64,000 nt of DNA from Deltaproteobacteria bacterium ADurb.Bin207 (lineage in GTDB: Bacteria > Myxococcota_A > Polyangia > Polyangiales > Polyangiaceae). Under the pieces are notes generated by a model that was not told where the DNA came from, ran no database searches, and worked only from the letters and a program-made list of their open reading frames with translations. The position numbers were made by a program, and so were the translations under genes. Shown piece by piece: positions 1 through 10,938 of this stretch (the stretch's first letter is position 1; each line of letters opens with the position of its first letter). The DNA is taken from NCBI GenBank assembly GCA_002070115.1, contig MWCO01000007.1, forward strand, positions 62,001-126,000, read 5' to 3'.

Positions 1-59
1 GCTCCGTAGCGATGGGGTGATCGAGGCGGCTCGATGCGGGTCGTTGTGACCGAGGCCGT

Positions 60-2312
<2,253 letters not shown>

Positions 2313-2416
2313 GGGTATCGACCGAGAATGAAAGACTGATAAAAGCCAGGATGGGGAGATGACCACCAACCAGGCGATTGTCAAGGTGGGGCGGCGATGG
2401 TCACGGCTACGGTATC

Positions 2417-2452
2417 CGTGCGCGTGGACCGTGAGCGTGCGCGTGGACCGTG
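2417..2452. repeat. Short tandem direct repeat in the clpA/mscS gap
   Basis: The 17-mer CGTGCGCGTGGACCGTG occurs twice with a 19-base period in the 255-base divergent gap between clpA and the mscS-type gene. It could be a protein-binding site for either promoter or simple slippage; nothing further can be read from it. Confidence 0.6.
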
Positions 2453-2567
2453 GCTTGTGAGCGTGGATCATCGACCTCTTGCGGCACCCCCGCGCCTGTG
2501 GCAGTTTTTCGATGCGTGGGGAGCTTCCGCGTGCGAAAAGCCTTCGGTATTCGCGGACCGCGCCTCA

Positions 2568-3539
2568 ATGACTGGAGTCCATGCCACCGCGCCATCCCAT
2601 ACAACGAGCCCCGTCGTGAGTTCTTTCGCGTTCGAAACCTGGTTCGCAAACCTTACCGGTCTACAACCATCGACCATTCGAAATACGGTCATTTCTATCA
2701 TCGTCGTGGCCGTCGTCTTGCTCCTGCGGACGGTCGTTCTACGCCTCATCCAACGTCATATCAGCGATACCACCCGCCACTATCACGTACGCCGCGCCAT
2801 CAACTATGCTTCCAGTGCTCTGTTGCTGCTCGCGGTGGCCCGGGTATGGTTCAAAGGACTTCAGGAAATCGAAATCATCTTGGGGTTGGCTTCGGCGGGC
2901 ATCGCCATCTCCTTGCGCGATCCTTTCGTTTCCCTCTCCGGCTGGTTGTTCATCCTGCTTCGAAGACCCTTCGTGATAGGAGATCGAATCCAGGTAGGGG
3001 ATACCTTCGGTGACGTCGTGGACATCCGCATGTTCCAGACCTACCTGCTCGAATGCGGAAATTGGGTCGATGCCGACCAGGCCACCGGTCGAATCGTGAT
3101 GGTCCCCAATGCCGTCGTCTTTACGACCCCCATCGCCAATTATACCCATGGTTTCGCATATATATGGGATGAGGTGGTGGTTCGCCTCACCTTCGAAAGC
3201 GACTGGAAACGAGCCAAAAAATTGCTGACAACCATCGCAGAACAACACACCCAATCGTCGAGTGCCGATGCGGAAGAGCAAATCCGTCAGGCCGCCAGCG
3301 AACACCTGATTTTCTTCAAAAAACTCACTCCCATCGTGTATACGAGCGTCAAAGAATGGGGAATCCAGCTCACCGTGCGGTACTTATCTCCCGTCCGCCA
3401 GCGACGAGGTCTGTCCCAAACGGTGTGGGAGGCCATTTTGGAGGCGTTTGCCAACGAACCGAACCTGCGTTTCGCCTACCCAACCACGCGGTTTTTTGAT
3501 CGAATCGCCGAGGAAAAGAGCGAGTCATCCACGAAATGA
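2568..3539 (+). CDS. MscS-family mechanosensitive ion channel
   Basis: Inner-membrane channel of the small-conductance mechanosensitive family, which releases solutes on osmotic downshock. The predicted protein is about 323 residues if translation starts at MTGVHATA; the frame is open for 57 more codons upstream, but those look like non-coding GC-rich sequence. There are three hydrophobic segments: one around TVISIIVVAVVLLL, one around ASSALLLLAVARV, and the pore-lining helix LGLASAGIAISLRDPFVSLSGW. Then comes the typical beta domain (RPFVIGDRIQVGDTFGDVVDI, followed by VMVPNAVVFTTPIANYT-like residues). The C-terminal cytoplasmic part is degenerate compared with E. coli MscS. It lies between clpA and clpS on the opposite strand and its 3' end is only 6 bases from that of clpS, so the two genes converge tightly. 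Confidence 0.88.
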   Translation: MTGVHATAPSHTTSPVVSSFAFETWFANLTGLQPSTIRNTVISIIVVAVVLLLRTVVLRLIQRHISDTTRHYHVRRAINYASSALLLLAVARVWFKGLQEIEIILGLASAGIAISLRDPFVSLSGWLFILLRRPFVIGDRIQVGDTFGDVVDIRMFQTYLLECGNWVDADQATGRIVMVPNAVVFTTPIANYTHGFAYIWDEVVVRLTFESDWKRAKKLLTTIAEQHTQSSSADAEEQIRQAASEHLIFFKKLTPIVYTSVKEWGIQLTVRYLSPVRQRRGLSQTVWEAILEAFANEPNLRFAYPTTRFFDRIAEEKSESSTK

Positions 3540-3545
3540 AACGAA

Positions 3546-3860
3546 TCATCCGGGTTCGACGGAGCATCGAAGCGGATGTCCTTGTTCTCGCGCCAGCGTC
3601 ATCGCCTCCGCGGCCTTCGTTTCGGCAATATCTCTGGTGAAAGTCCCCGCGATTGCCCGACCCTGCGTGTGAACCTGAAGCATGAGTTGCGCGGCCGCCG
3701 CTGGCGTATGATGGAAAATCTCCACCAAAATCTGCTGCACAAAATCCATCGTCGTGTAATCGTCGTTGTGCAGGATAACGTGAAAAGGTCGCGGAGTTCG
3801 TGTGCTGATGTCGTCCTGCTCAAGAATATCGCTTCCAAACTCTCGATCTTGGTCGCTCAT
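3546..3860 (-). CDS. clpS: ATP-dependent Clp protease adaptor ClpS
   Basis: Adaptor that binds N-terminal destabilising residues (N-degrons) and delivers them to ClpA. The 104-residue protein matches the family length (E. coli 106). The ligand pocket is intact: N32-D33-D34 in [10 protein letters not shown], the gatekeeper methionine M38, and the histidine H64 in LQVHTQG. The C-terminal motif [18 protein letters not shown] is also typical. An unstructured N-terminal tail of about 25 residues precedes the core, as needed to inhibit or engage ClpA. The gene starts 12 bases after the stop of the CULT-domain gene on the same strand, so the two are almost certainly co-transcribed. Confidence 0.97.
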   Translation of the reverse strand: MSDQDREFGSDILEQDDISTRTPRPFHVILHNDDYTTMDFVQQILVEIFHHTPAAAAQLMLQVHTQGRAIAGTFTRDIAETKAAEAMTLAREQGHPLRCSVEPG

Positions 3861-3872
3861 GGGCGTTACCCC

Positions 3873-4292
3873 TTACGGCTGTTGTGACGGATGTAAAGAG
3901 GTGTCGCGCAGCCGGTCGACAATCAAGCCAAAAAATGAGGTCCGGTGGGAGATGAATCGCCAACCGAGGTGAATTCCGCAACGAGCGCATACCCCCACCT
4001 GCCATTCGTATCCGGAGAACCAGGTGAAATCATCGGAAGCCGGTCCTGTTCCCCGGCATCCGGTGGCCTCGGAAAAACAACCGATTTGGAAAACCAAACC
4101 ATGGGGGTTGGCAAAGGTATGGCGATGGGCACCCGCGACTTCGATCCGATACACCATGGATGTAATCGGATGCCTACAGGTTGCACAAACCAACGTGGGT
4201 TCGGAAGGGACTTGGTCCCGCCGGGTGTGGTGGGATGGTTCCGAGGGGGGGGTGGTGGGTCGCGAGGGTTCGGAACGTAGAAACTGTTGCAT
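3873..4292 (-). CDS. Single-domain CULT (cereblon-type, cyclic-imide-binding) protein
   Basis: About 139 residues, starting at MQQFLRSE after rejecting a non-ATG start two codons upstream; no Shine-Dalgarno sequence is visible. A disordered Pro/Ser N-terminus (about 30 residues) precedes a CULT domain, the fold that forms the thalidomide pocket of human cereblon. Key residues are all present: zinc cysteines C36, C39, C102, C105; the tri-tryptophan cage W91, W97, W111; and NPHG at 62-65. The gaps W-6-W-14-W and W97 to C102 equal those of human W380/W386/W400 and C391. FFGL near the end matches the cereblon KFWGL segment. The histidine two residues before the first tryptophan in human is phenylalanine here. 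Known bacterial relatives are small single-domain proteins (for example from Magnetospirillum) of unknown role. It precedes clpS, suggesting a protein-quality or degron function; that is inference. Confidence 0.88.
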   Translation of the reverse strand: MQQFLRSEPSRPTTPPSEPSHHTRRDQVPSEPTLVCATCRHPITSMVYRIEVAGAHRHTFANPHGLVFQIGCFSEATGCRGTGPASDDFTWFSGYEWQVGVCARCGIHLGWRFISHRTSFFGLIVDRLRDTSLHPSQQP

Positions 4293-4338
4293 ATTCAAGT
4301 AGTTACAATTCGGGGGCGAAGGCGGACTTCGCGATGAG

Positions 4339-6156
4339 CTACTTGATCACGATGGGGTTGGGCGGAACGAGAATGAGCACTTCACGGGCATCGAGGTCCG
4401 TGCATCCTCCCGCGAGGACTTTGATGGTGGCCCGGAAGAATTGCGCTTGTTCGGTTCCCTTCACGAAATCGTTGAAAGCGGTCACTTGAAAGCGCACCAA
4501 CGTTCCCGGTGTCACGTTCTGGAAGCCCACCGAATCCATGGTGGGTTCTGGCAAGTTGGGAGGGGGCGGTGGTTTTTCATACGAGTCCGGCACGATAGAG
4601 AGCAGGAAATCGGCGGTGGTTGTGCCCGGCGGCAGCGCTTCCCCCGACAGTCCTTCGGTTTCTCCCACGGTTTCGGTAACCACATCGAAAGCGGCGAAGC
4701 GTGTCAGCATTTGCAGGCCGGTCACCACGCTTCCGCCGAGTCCTTGTCCGTTGGCGTTGACCCTGAACACCAGGGGGCACAGGCCATCCGGGTCAGGCTG
4801 TCGACCTGCCCCATTCATATCGGTGCAGCAGAGCCCCGGTGCACAATTGGCCGGACGAGCAGGAGTATCCCAAGCCTCAGGAGGGATCCGCGCGCCGGTG
4901 GCCCGCGCGAAATCTTCCTCATCGGCTTGCCCGGAGCATTGCGGCGACAATGCCGTTTCAATCGAAGCCACCCCAACGACGCGCGCACAAATGGCGTCGA
5001 GCGCGTCTTTGGTCTGCTGACGATCATGCGCGACGGCTGCCACGGGTCCGGTATAATTGACGCTTTCTCCGGACTCGGGACAGTACGCGTTCTCGCCAGG
5101 AGCATGGGACATGGCGTCGGTAATCGGGATGATGACCGGCATGGAGCCTTGTCGGAATCCGACCCCACCTACGCCTACATGATTGGCGGGAACATTCGTG
5201 AGTCCAGGTCCGGAAAGCCCTTCGCCCGTCGAGATTTGATACAACGCTTCGATCATGGCTTCGGGCCAATCAAGTCCACAGCCAATGGGGCCCTGCCCGG
5301 TATCGAATTGATTCACGGCGTTTTGAACTTGGTTGGCGTCTGAGGTGATGACCGAAAACAGTTTCAGTGGTTGATCGGGCAGCGAACTGCCGCCTTTTCC
5401 ACATTCGGAGCCTTTGGTGGCTCCGTAATTGCCCACCGGAAAGTCTTCGAAAGCTCCAGCGCCGAATTGTGAATCGGGAATCTGTTGCTGCATCGGCGTG
5501 ATCACCTGGTTGATCAAGGCTTGTTGTAAGTTCTTGATCTCGCCCAACATCGATCCGGTGGTGTCCATCGCAAAAAACACATCCAGGCTGCGAACATCCG
5601 TGCTGAACTCCAACGGTTTGTCTTGTGATCCCTGCGGATCGTCGAACGGAAGCACGAAAAAGAAATCCGTTTTTGGACCCGTCTTCCGATACGCAACCAC
5701 CGTGAGCTGCGCCTCTCCTTTGACCCCATCCAATTCGGCACGAACCCGCGTGGTCTTCGCTCCAGCGCTCACCATCGGCATCAAATCGAGACTCGCCCCG
5801 GAAAAAACGCCTATTTCCGGATCCGAAAGCGTCCACGTGACCTTGTCCGTGACATCTTCCGTCGTTCCATCGAGAAATCGCCCCAGGGCCGTATACGGCT
5901 GACTCGACACCGCATTGAGGTCCAATTCGACAAGCGAATTGGTCGGTTCGACGAGTATCGAGGACAATTTATGCTCGATCGGGCCGGTTTCCGCTTGTGC
6001 TTCCGTTCCTCCTTCCCCGTGGGCATCCGCTCCCGCATCCGCGGTGGGCGAACTGGAGTATCCCCCGCCCGATTCCGTGCCGCATGCCACCAGCCCCGCG
6101 AGACACGAGGCCACGACCAGGGTTCCGAGCTTCATGACACCTCGACAACGCTTCAT
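4339..6156 (-). CDS. Lipoprotein with Ig-like and von Willebrand factor A domains
   Basis: A 605-residue surface or periplasmic lipoprotein. The start is MKRCRGVMKLG, preceded by GGAG at good spacing; a lipobox LVAC puts the acylated cysteine near residue 25. A Ser/Asp/Gly-rich linker leads to a BIG2-like Ig domain (about residues 65-155), then a VWA domain opening with DTTGSM near residue 198, a MIDAS-like metal-binding motif. Several cysteine pairs in the VWA/C-terminal half (for example GLCCTDMNGAG) suggest disulfides. VWA domains commonly mediate metal-dependent protein binding; the partner is unknown. It ends 46 bases before the CULT gene on the same strand, so read-through into CULT-clpS is possible. 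Confidence 0.85.
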   Translation of the reverse strand: MKRCRGVMKLGTLVVASCLAGLVACGTESGGGYSSSPTADAGADAHGEGGTEAQAETGPIEHKLSSILVEPTNSLVELDLNAVSSQPYTALGRFLDGTTEDVTDKVTWTLSDPEIGVFSGASLDLMPMVSAGAKTTRVRAELDGVKGEAQLTVVAYRKTGPKTDFFFVLPFDDPQGSQDKPLEFSTDVRSLDVFFAMDTTGSMLGEIKNLQQALINQVITPMQQQIPDSQFGAGAFEDFPVGNYGATKGSECGKGGSSLPDQPLKLFSVITSDANQVQNAVNQFDTGQGPIGCGLDWPEAMIEALYQISTGEGLSGPGLTNVPANHVGVGGVGFRQGSMPVIIPITDAMSHAPGENAYCPESGESVNYTGPVAAVAHDRQQTKDALDAICARVVGVASIETALSPQCSGQADEEDFARATGARIPPEAWDTPARPANCAPGLCCTDMNGAGRQPDPDGLCPLVFRVNANGQGLGGSVVTGLQMLTRFAAFDVVTETVGETEGLSGEALPPGTTTADFLLSIVPDSYEKPPPPPNLPEPTMDSVGFQNVTPGTLVRFQVTAFNDFVKGTEQAQFFRATIKVLAGGCTDLDAREVLILVPPNPIVIK

Positions 6157-6293
6157 GAAAATCTCCGTATCGTCGATAATTCCATGCAGTATCGCAGACG
6201 ATCGCACCATGCGCCAGCGTATCCATGGGGCAGGAGGACAGAACTCATGAGACGGCTCGGCGCGCGGTCATGCCCTCGACGGGCGAGCACACC

Positions 6294-7622
6294 TCATCTT
6301 TTCCGAAAACTCGCAAGAAAATACCCGTCCGTGCCATGGATATGGGGCAGCAATCGCAGAGCCGTCTTGCCCCGAATCAATTCGATCGCGGAATCATCGA
6401 AAGGCGCTGGCTCCATCGTTCCCTCCGAAGATACCGCTTGAACAATCGCTTCCGCTTCGTCCTCGAGGATCGAACACACGGCGTATACCACGGTGCCTCC
6501 TGGACGACATCGCGTGATGGCATGGCGAAGGATTCCCTTTTGCAGTTCTTGAAGCGCTGGAAGCGTGCGATCCAGATTCCGATGAGCCACCTCCGGGCGT
6601 CGACGCATCGTCCCGATCCCCGAACAGGGGGCATCGACCAACACACGGTCATAGCCGTCGGGCACATCACCGGTTCCCAGGGTCCAATCGACGGCGTAGG
6701 TGTTTCGCACGGGCAAGTTCAAGGCGCGGGCGCGAGTCACGAGGGCGTCGAGCTTGGGTTCATACAAATCCGCAGCGTCGACCCAGCCGGAAGGACCAAC
6801 GTTTTCGGCAAGAAGCAAGGTTTTGTTGCCTCTTCCGGCGCAAGAATCGAGCACCCGTTCCCCTTGTCGAGCCCCGACCGCGGCACCAAGCACTTGAGAT
6901 CCTTCCTCTTGCACCGACCAGGCCGTATCGAATCCGGGCAAGTCATCGGGACGGCCCGCGCCGAACAAGCACAGGCACCGCGGGCTTACTTTGCCGCGCT
7001 GCACTCGCACATTGGATCCCGATTGTTCCAACAGGCGACTCCAAGCATCCACATCTTGACCCGCATGAATGCGGATTCCCAAGGCCGGTGGAAATGGCCC
7101 CGTCGAAAGCATGGCTTCTGCTTGTTCTCGCCCCCCCAACGCCTGGGTGACCCGTCGCAACAATCCTGGATGAATCGAGGATTTTACCGCATCATTCATG
7201 GATACTCGGCCATGGTCTTGAACTTCGGTAGCGATTTTTCGAAGCACCGCATTGGCGAAGCGAGAAACCTGATGACCCCGCGCATCGCGCACCAGATCCA
7301 CAGCGGCCGAAACGGCTGCAAATGCTGGAATTCTATCAAGAATTAGGATTTGGTACGCCGCCACACGCAGATGGACTCGAACCTCCACATCCAGCTTCTC
7401 CACCCCTTTGCGCGTGTATCTCTCAATCCGATCGTCCAAAAACGTCTCACACCGCAACACCCCGTACACGAGTTCCGTGGCGAGACGACGGTCCGCGGGT
7501 GTCAATTGCACCGCTCGAGCCAGCTCCGAATCCAGCGATGCGGAGGCAAAGGCCTGATCCTTTTCGACCCGGAGCAGTACGTGAGCGGCGACAGAACGCG
7601 CCGTCGGTCCTCGTCGACTCAT
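6294..7622 (-). CDS. rsmB: 16S rRNA (cytosine-967-C5)-methyltransferase RsmB
   Basis: SAM-dependent methyltransferase that modifies C967 of 16S rRNA. The 442-residue protein has the standard architecture: an N-terminal NusB-like RNA-binding domain (about 1-140) and a Rossmann methyltransferase domain. The SAM-binding motif is VLDSCAGRGNKT (about 258-268). The two family cysteines are C333 in DAPCSGIG and the catalytic C383 in YAVCSI. It begins directly after the rseP stop codon with no gap, so it is translationally coupled to rseP. Confidence 0.95.
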   Translation of the reverse strand: MSRRGPTARSVAAHVLLRVEKDQAFASASLDSELARAVQLTPADRRLATELVYGVLRCETFLDDRIERYTRKGVEKLDVEVRVHLRVAAYQILILDRIPAFAAVSAAVDLVRDARGHQVSRFANAVLRKIATEVQDHGRVSMNDAVKSSIHPGLLRRVTQALGGREQAEAMLSTGPFPPALGIRIHAGQDVDAWSRLLEQSGSNVRVQRGKVSPRCLCLFGAGRPDDLPGFDTAWSVQEEGSQVLGAAVGARQGERVLDSCAGRGNKTLLLAENVGPSGWVDAADLYEPKLDALVTRARALNLPVRNTYAVDWTLGTGDVPDGYDRVLVDAPCSGIGTMRRRPEVAHRNLDRTLPALQELQKGILRHAITRCRPGGTVVYAVCSILEDEAEAIVQAVSSEGTMEPAPFDDSAIELIRGKTALRLLPHIHGTDGYFLASFRKR

Positions 7623-9290
7623 TCAGAAAAGCTCCTTGAGTTGGCTCACGATGACATCCCATCGTCGCTCGACGTCATTTTTGAAGGCGATGGCCATCAA
7701 GGCGAAGAGCACCAGAACGCCGATGATGGAAGCGACCTCGCGGACACGAAGGGGCAATGGGCGACGGATGACGGCTTCGATGAGGAAAAAGAGCAGGTGA
7801 CCTCCATCGAGCACGGGGATGGGTAATAAGTTGATGAGGCCGAGATTGACGCTGACCAGGGCCATGACCCAAAGGAAATATCCGGGGCCTTTGGCGCCTT
7901 CTTCGCCCGCCACCTCGTAGATGGTCAAGGGACCCGAGAGCATGGAAAAACTCAGTTTTCCCTGCATGAGACGCACGATGCTCACGCTGATGAAGCGCAG
8001 GACATCGTGGGTTTCCTCCAGCGCGTTGGTCGCCGCCCATCGAATGGGAGCGGGGTTTTCCACGAGCGCTTCGTTTGCCATGGGCAGCCAATTTTGGGCT
8101 CGGATCACGAAGCTGGAACGAAGCACCCCCATTTCGTCAACCCAATCTTCACGACGCACCTGGATGGTACCGCTGGTGCGACGTCCATCGCGAAGCCATG
8201 TAAGCAGATGAGGGGTTTCCGGATCTGCCTCGATTTTGTCGCGGAAACTATGCCAAGTAAGCACAGGTTGCCCATCGATTTCGATGATCTTGTCGCCAGG
8301 GCGCAAGTCCGCTTTGGCTTCGGCGGAACCACGGGGAACCACCGCGGCGTACAAGTCCGACGACTCGATGCCGGTGCGGGCGAGCAATTCCCCAGGTTCG
8401 GGGGAGGGGGTCAAAGCGGCGACACCATGCTCGAACACAGCCAAGTCCACCAGACCTCCCAATGCCCCTTCCACCGCTTTGGGTCGCAAGTAGGCCACGG
8501 GTATGGTTTCACCCCGGTTGCTGTCGAACGCCCGCTCCAACTCGATGAACCGCTCGATGGGTCGTTCACCGACTTGAATGACCAGGTCAAAAGTTCGCAA
8601 TCCGCTTCGATACGCGGGAGATTGCGGATCGAATACACCGATGGCGGCGGCAGGAGCGCCAGGCTTCACTCCGATCCGTCCCACCGTCTCGAACAAATCC
8701 AATTCCCGAGGTTCAACCACGGGTTGGGGAGTGACCGTGACATCGATATACCCCAGCTCTCGAAACACCTTCAAATGAAGGGGAATTCCGGGGCTTTTGC
8801 GCACGATGCGGTTGAACTCCGTATACGTGGTGATGCGCTCCCCATTCACTTCCATGATTCGATCCCCCGGCTCGAGCACACCACTGGCCGGATGGTCTGG
8901 AAGCACCATGCCCACGGTGGGAGGAAGGAAATGCCGATCTCCTAAAAAAGCTACAAAATACAATAAGATAGGGAAGACGAGGTTCATTGTCGGTCCGGCG
9001 ATGACAATCAACACACGCCGCCACAAGGGTTGGGATTCGAGTGTTCTTTTGGCGTCTTCGGGGAGTACGGGCTCGTGTTTGCGTTCCTCCAGCATTTTCA
9101 CGAAGCCGCCCAATGGCAGGATGCCGATGCAATACTCGGTTTCTTTCCCGCGGATACGGATGATTTTCGGGCCGAATCCCAACGAGAAGGTCAGGACCTT
9201 GACTCCGAACATCTTCGCCACCACGAAGTGACCCAACTCATGCACGAAGATGAGTGAGCTGACGAGGATGATGAAGTACAGAAGGTCCAT
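7623..9290 (-). CDS. rseP: RIP metalloprotease RseP (site-2 protease)
   Basis: Intramembrane zinc protease of family M50B that cleaves anti-sigma factors and signal-peptide remnants in the inner membrane. The active-site HELGH is at residues 17-21 in the first transmembrane segment, and the third ligand lies in VLDGGH at about 493-498. The product has 555 residues, against 450 in E. coli, and the extra length is explained by three PDZ-like units rather than two: around 126-190 (EPGDRIMEVNG), 215-270 (GLRTFDLVIQVGERPI) and 312-378 (RPGDKIIEIDG). The gene is followed without gap by rsmB, and a metallo-hydrolase gene is divergent upstream. Confidence 0.95.
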   Translation of the reverse strand: MDLLYFIILVSSLIFVHELGHFVVAKMFGVKVLTFSLGFGPKIIRIRGKETEYCIGILPLGGFVKMLEERKHEPVLPEDAKRTLESQPLWRRVLIVIAGPTMNLVFPILLYFVAFLGDRHFLPPTVGMVLPDHPASGVLEPGDRIMEVNGERITTYTEFNRIVRKSPGIPLHLKVFRELGYIDVTVTPQPVVEPRELDLFETVGRIGVKPGAPAAAIGVFDPQSPAYRSGLRTFDLVIQVGERPIERFIELERAFDSNRGETIPVAYLRPKAVEGALGGLVDLAVFEHGVAALTPSPEPGELLARTGIESSDLYAAVVPRGSAEAKADLRPGDKIIEIDGQPVLTWHSFRDKIEADPETPHLLTWLRDGRRTSGTIQVRREDWVDEMGVLRSSFVIRAQNWLPMANEALVENPAPIRWAATNALEETHDVLRFISVSIVRLMQGKLSFSMLSGPLTIYEVAGEEGAKGPGYFLWVMALVSVNLGLINLLPIPVLDGGHLLFFLIEAVIRRPLPLRVREVASIIGVLVLFALMAIAFKNDVERRWDVIVSQLKELF

Positions 9291-9447
9291 GAGCGAACAG
9301 GGGTATTACTGCGTTGAAGCCAGCGGAGCCAGGCTGTAGAAACATGGGGCGGAGCAGACTGGGAGCTGGTCGAAGGTACCGGGTGCGCTGTTGTCGTCCA
9401 CCTTCCGGTCGTTTGGCAAGTCCCGAACCACCCCGCGGAGGGTTCTC

Positions 9448-10338
9448 ATGTTCAGAATCGATTCGTTGACCGGCAACACCCAACGCCTCGACGGTGGTGC
9501 CATGTATGGCAATTGCCCGAGAGCTTTGTGGGAAACGTGGAGCCCGCCCGACGATCGCCATCGGATTTTGCTTGCCTGTCGTCCATTTCTCATTCGCGAC
9601 GGCACGCGCACGGTGCTGCTCGAAGCCGGGATCGGTACATTTTTCGAGCCCAAACTCCAAGACCGCTTCGGCGTCGTGGAAAAAGAGCCTCTCTTGCTGC
9701 AATCCCTTGCGTCCCTCGGCGTACAACCCGTCGATATCGATGTCATCGTGTTGTCCCATCTGCACTTCGATCACGTCGGTGGCATGCTCACCTCGTGGCA
9801 AGAAAACCAACAACCTGAACTCGTTTTTCCCAAGGCCACGGTCGTGGTGGGGAAAAAAGCATGGGAGCGTGCGTTGCATCCCCATGCCCGTGACCGTGCC
9901 TCGTTCATTCCGAGGTTGCATGAATTGCTCCAAGCCACGGGAAAACTCGAACTCGTCGAGGGGCCCCATTGCTCCGCGCTTCCCGAAAATATCTATGAAT
10001 TTTGTTATTCCGACGGTCATACGCCGGGGTTGACGATGACCCGTGTGCGTTGTCCCCGTGGTCCATTGACCTTCGTGGGTGATTTGATTCCCGGCATGCC
10101 TTGGGTCCACCTGCCCATCACCATGGGCTATGATCGCTATCCGGAATTGCTCATCGAAGAGAAAAAATCATTGCTCGATCGGGTCATCGCGGAAAACGGC
10201 TGGTTGCTGTACACGCATGACCCGCACGCTTGCGCAAGTCGTGTTCGCCTGTCGGAAAAAGGCAAGTACGAAGCTTATGAAGCCATTGCGACCATGCGTT
10301 GGACGGATTCCGACAACCCTATCGAAAGAACCCAGTAG
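9448..10338 (+). CDS. Metallo-beta-lactamase-fold hydrolase
   Basis: Zinc hydrolase of the MBL superfamily, 296 residues. The start ATG (protein MFRIDSLTGN) is preceded by GGAGGG at the right distance. The metal-binding signature HLHFDH is at 104-109; a later histidine (SDGHTPG) and aspartate (FVGDLIPG) complete the two-metal site. The GGAMYGNCP segment near the N-terminus resembles quinone- and lactonase-type members, but the substrate cannot be deduced. A YceI-like gene follows immediately, with its start at or before this gene's stop, so the two are probably co-transcribed. Confidence 0.88.
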   Translation: MFRIDSLTGNTQRLDGGAMYGNCPRALWETWSPPDDRHRILLACRPFLIRDGTRTVLLEAGIGTFFEPKLQDRFGVVEKEPLLLQSLASLGVQPVDIDVIVLSHLHFDHVGGMLTSWQENQQPELVFPKATVVVGKKAWERALHPHARDRASFIPRLHELLQATGKLELVEGPHCSALPENIYEFCYSDGHTPGLTMTRVRCPRGPLTFVGDLIPGMPWVHLPITMGYDRYPELLIEEKKSLLDRVIAENGWLLYTHDPHACASRVRLSEKGKYEAYEAIATMRWTDSDNPIERTQ

Positions 10339-10340
10339 CC

Positions 10341-10892
10341 TTGACGATTCTCGATCCTTCTTCTGTTCGAATTCACGTCCTGACGTACAAGGAAGGGCTA
10401 CTTTCCGCGGTGGCCCACGATCTGTGGATCGATGTCACTCGCTTCACGGTCGATGTCAACGAGGAAAAAAATGGTGTGGAAGTGAAAGTCGATGCCTCTT
10501 CCCTATCGGTGCGCTGCGCGATGAAAGAGGGCGAACAGAGAATGGATATGCTCAGCGCGAAAGACAAAAGAGATATCGAGAAGCATATCGTCGAAGACGT
10601 GCTGGTCATCAAGAAACACCGGGACATAAGGTTTCATTCCCGATCGATGATGGCGAAAGGGGAGGGATTTTCGGTGTCCGGCGATCTCGAGGTGATGGGA
10701 AAAACGCGTTCTATTTCCTTCGATCTGATGCCGCGGGATCGGGAGTGGCTCGAGGCAACCCTACGGATTCATCAACCGGATTTCGGCATCAAACCGTTTT
10801 CCGCCATGCTGGGAACGTTGAAAATCAAGCCGGAACTGGATGTGGTTGTCCACGTATCGCGAAACGTGTGGAGCGATGAGCCGTCCCGTTGA
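10341..10892 (+). CDS. YceI-like lipid-binding-fold protein
   Basis: About 183 residues with the YceI beta-barrel pattern: an early KEGLLSAVAHDLWIDV strand region, a central repeated-strand section and the VSGDLEVMGKTRSISFDL motif. YceI proteins bind isoprenoid or other amphiphilic ligands. No signal peptide is visible, so this member may be cytoplasmic. I chose a TTG start directly after the upstream stop because similarity begins there; an in-frame ATG at 10299 would add 14 residues overlapping the metallo-hydrolase gene. Start confidence is moderate, identity good. Confidence 0.78.
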   Translation: MTILDPSSVRIHVLTYKEGLLSAVAHDLWIDVTRFTVDVNEEKNGVEVKVDASSLSVRCAMKEGEQRMDMLSAKDKRDIEKHIVEDVLVIKKHRDIRFHSRSMMAKGEGFSVSGDLEVMGKTRSISFDLMPRDREWLEATLRIHQPDFGIKPFSAMLGTLKIKPELDVVVHVSRNVWSDEPSR

Positions 10893-10938
10893 CGATGGGC
10901 TGGTGAAAAGAGCAATTTTTCGTTTCCCAAGCGCGCTT

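Noticed and set aside
2340-2384. TTGACA -35-like element on the minus strand for clpA
   Set aside because: No convincing -10 at 17 bases; isolated hexamers occur by chance.
6225-7346. Long open frame antisense to rsmB
   Set aside because: rsmB motifs are unambiguous; the antisense product has no recognised domain or RBS.
7350-7400. Apparent tRNA-like bases on the minus strand (actcgaacctcc)
   Set aside because: Inside rsmB coding sequence; no acceptor stem or anticodon arm can be drawn.
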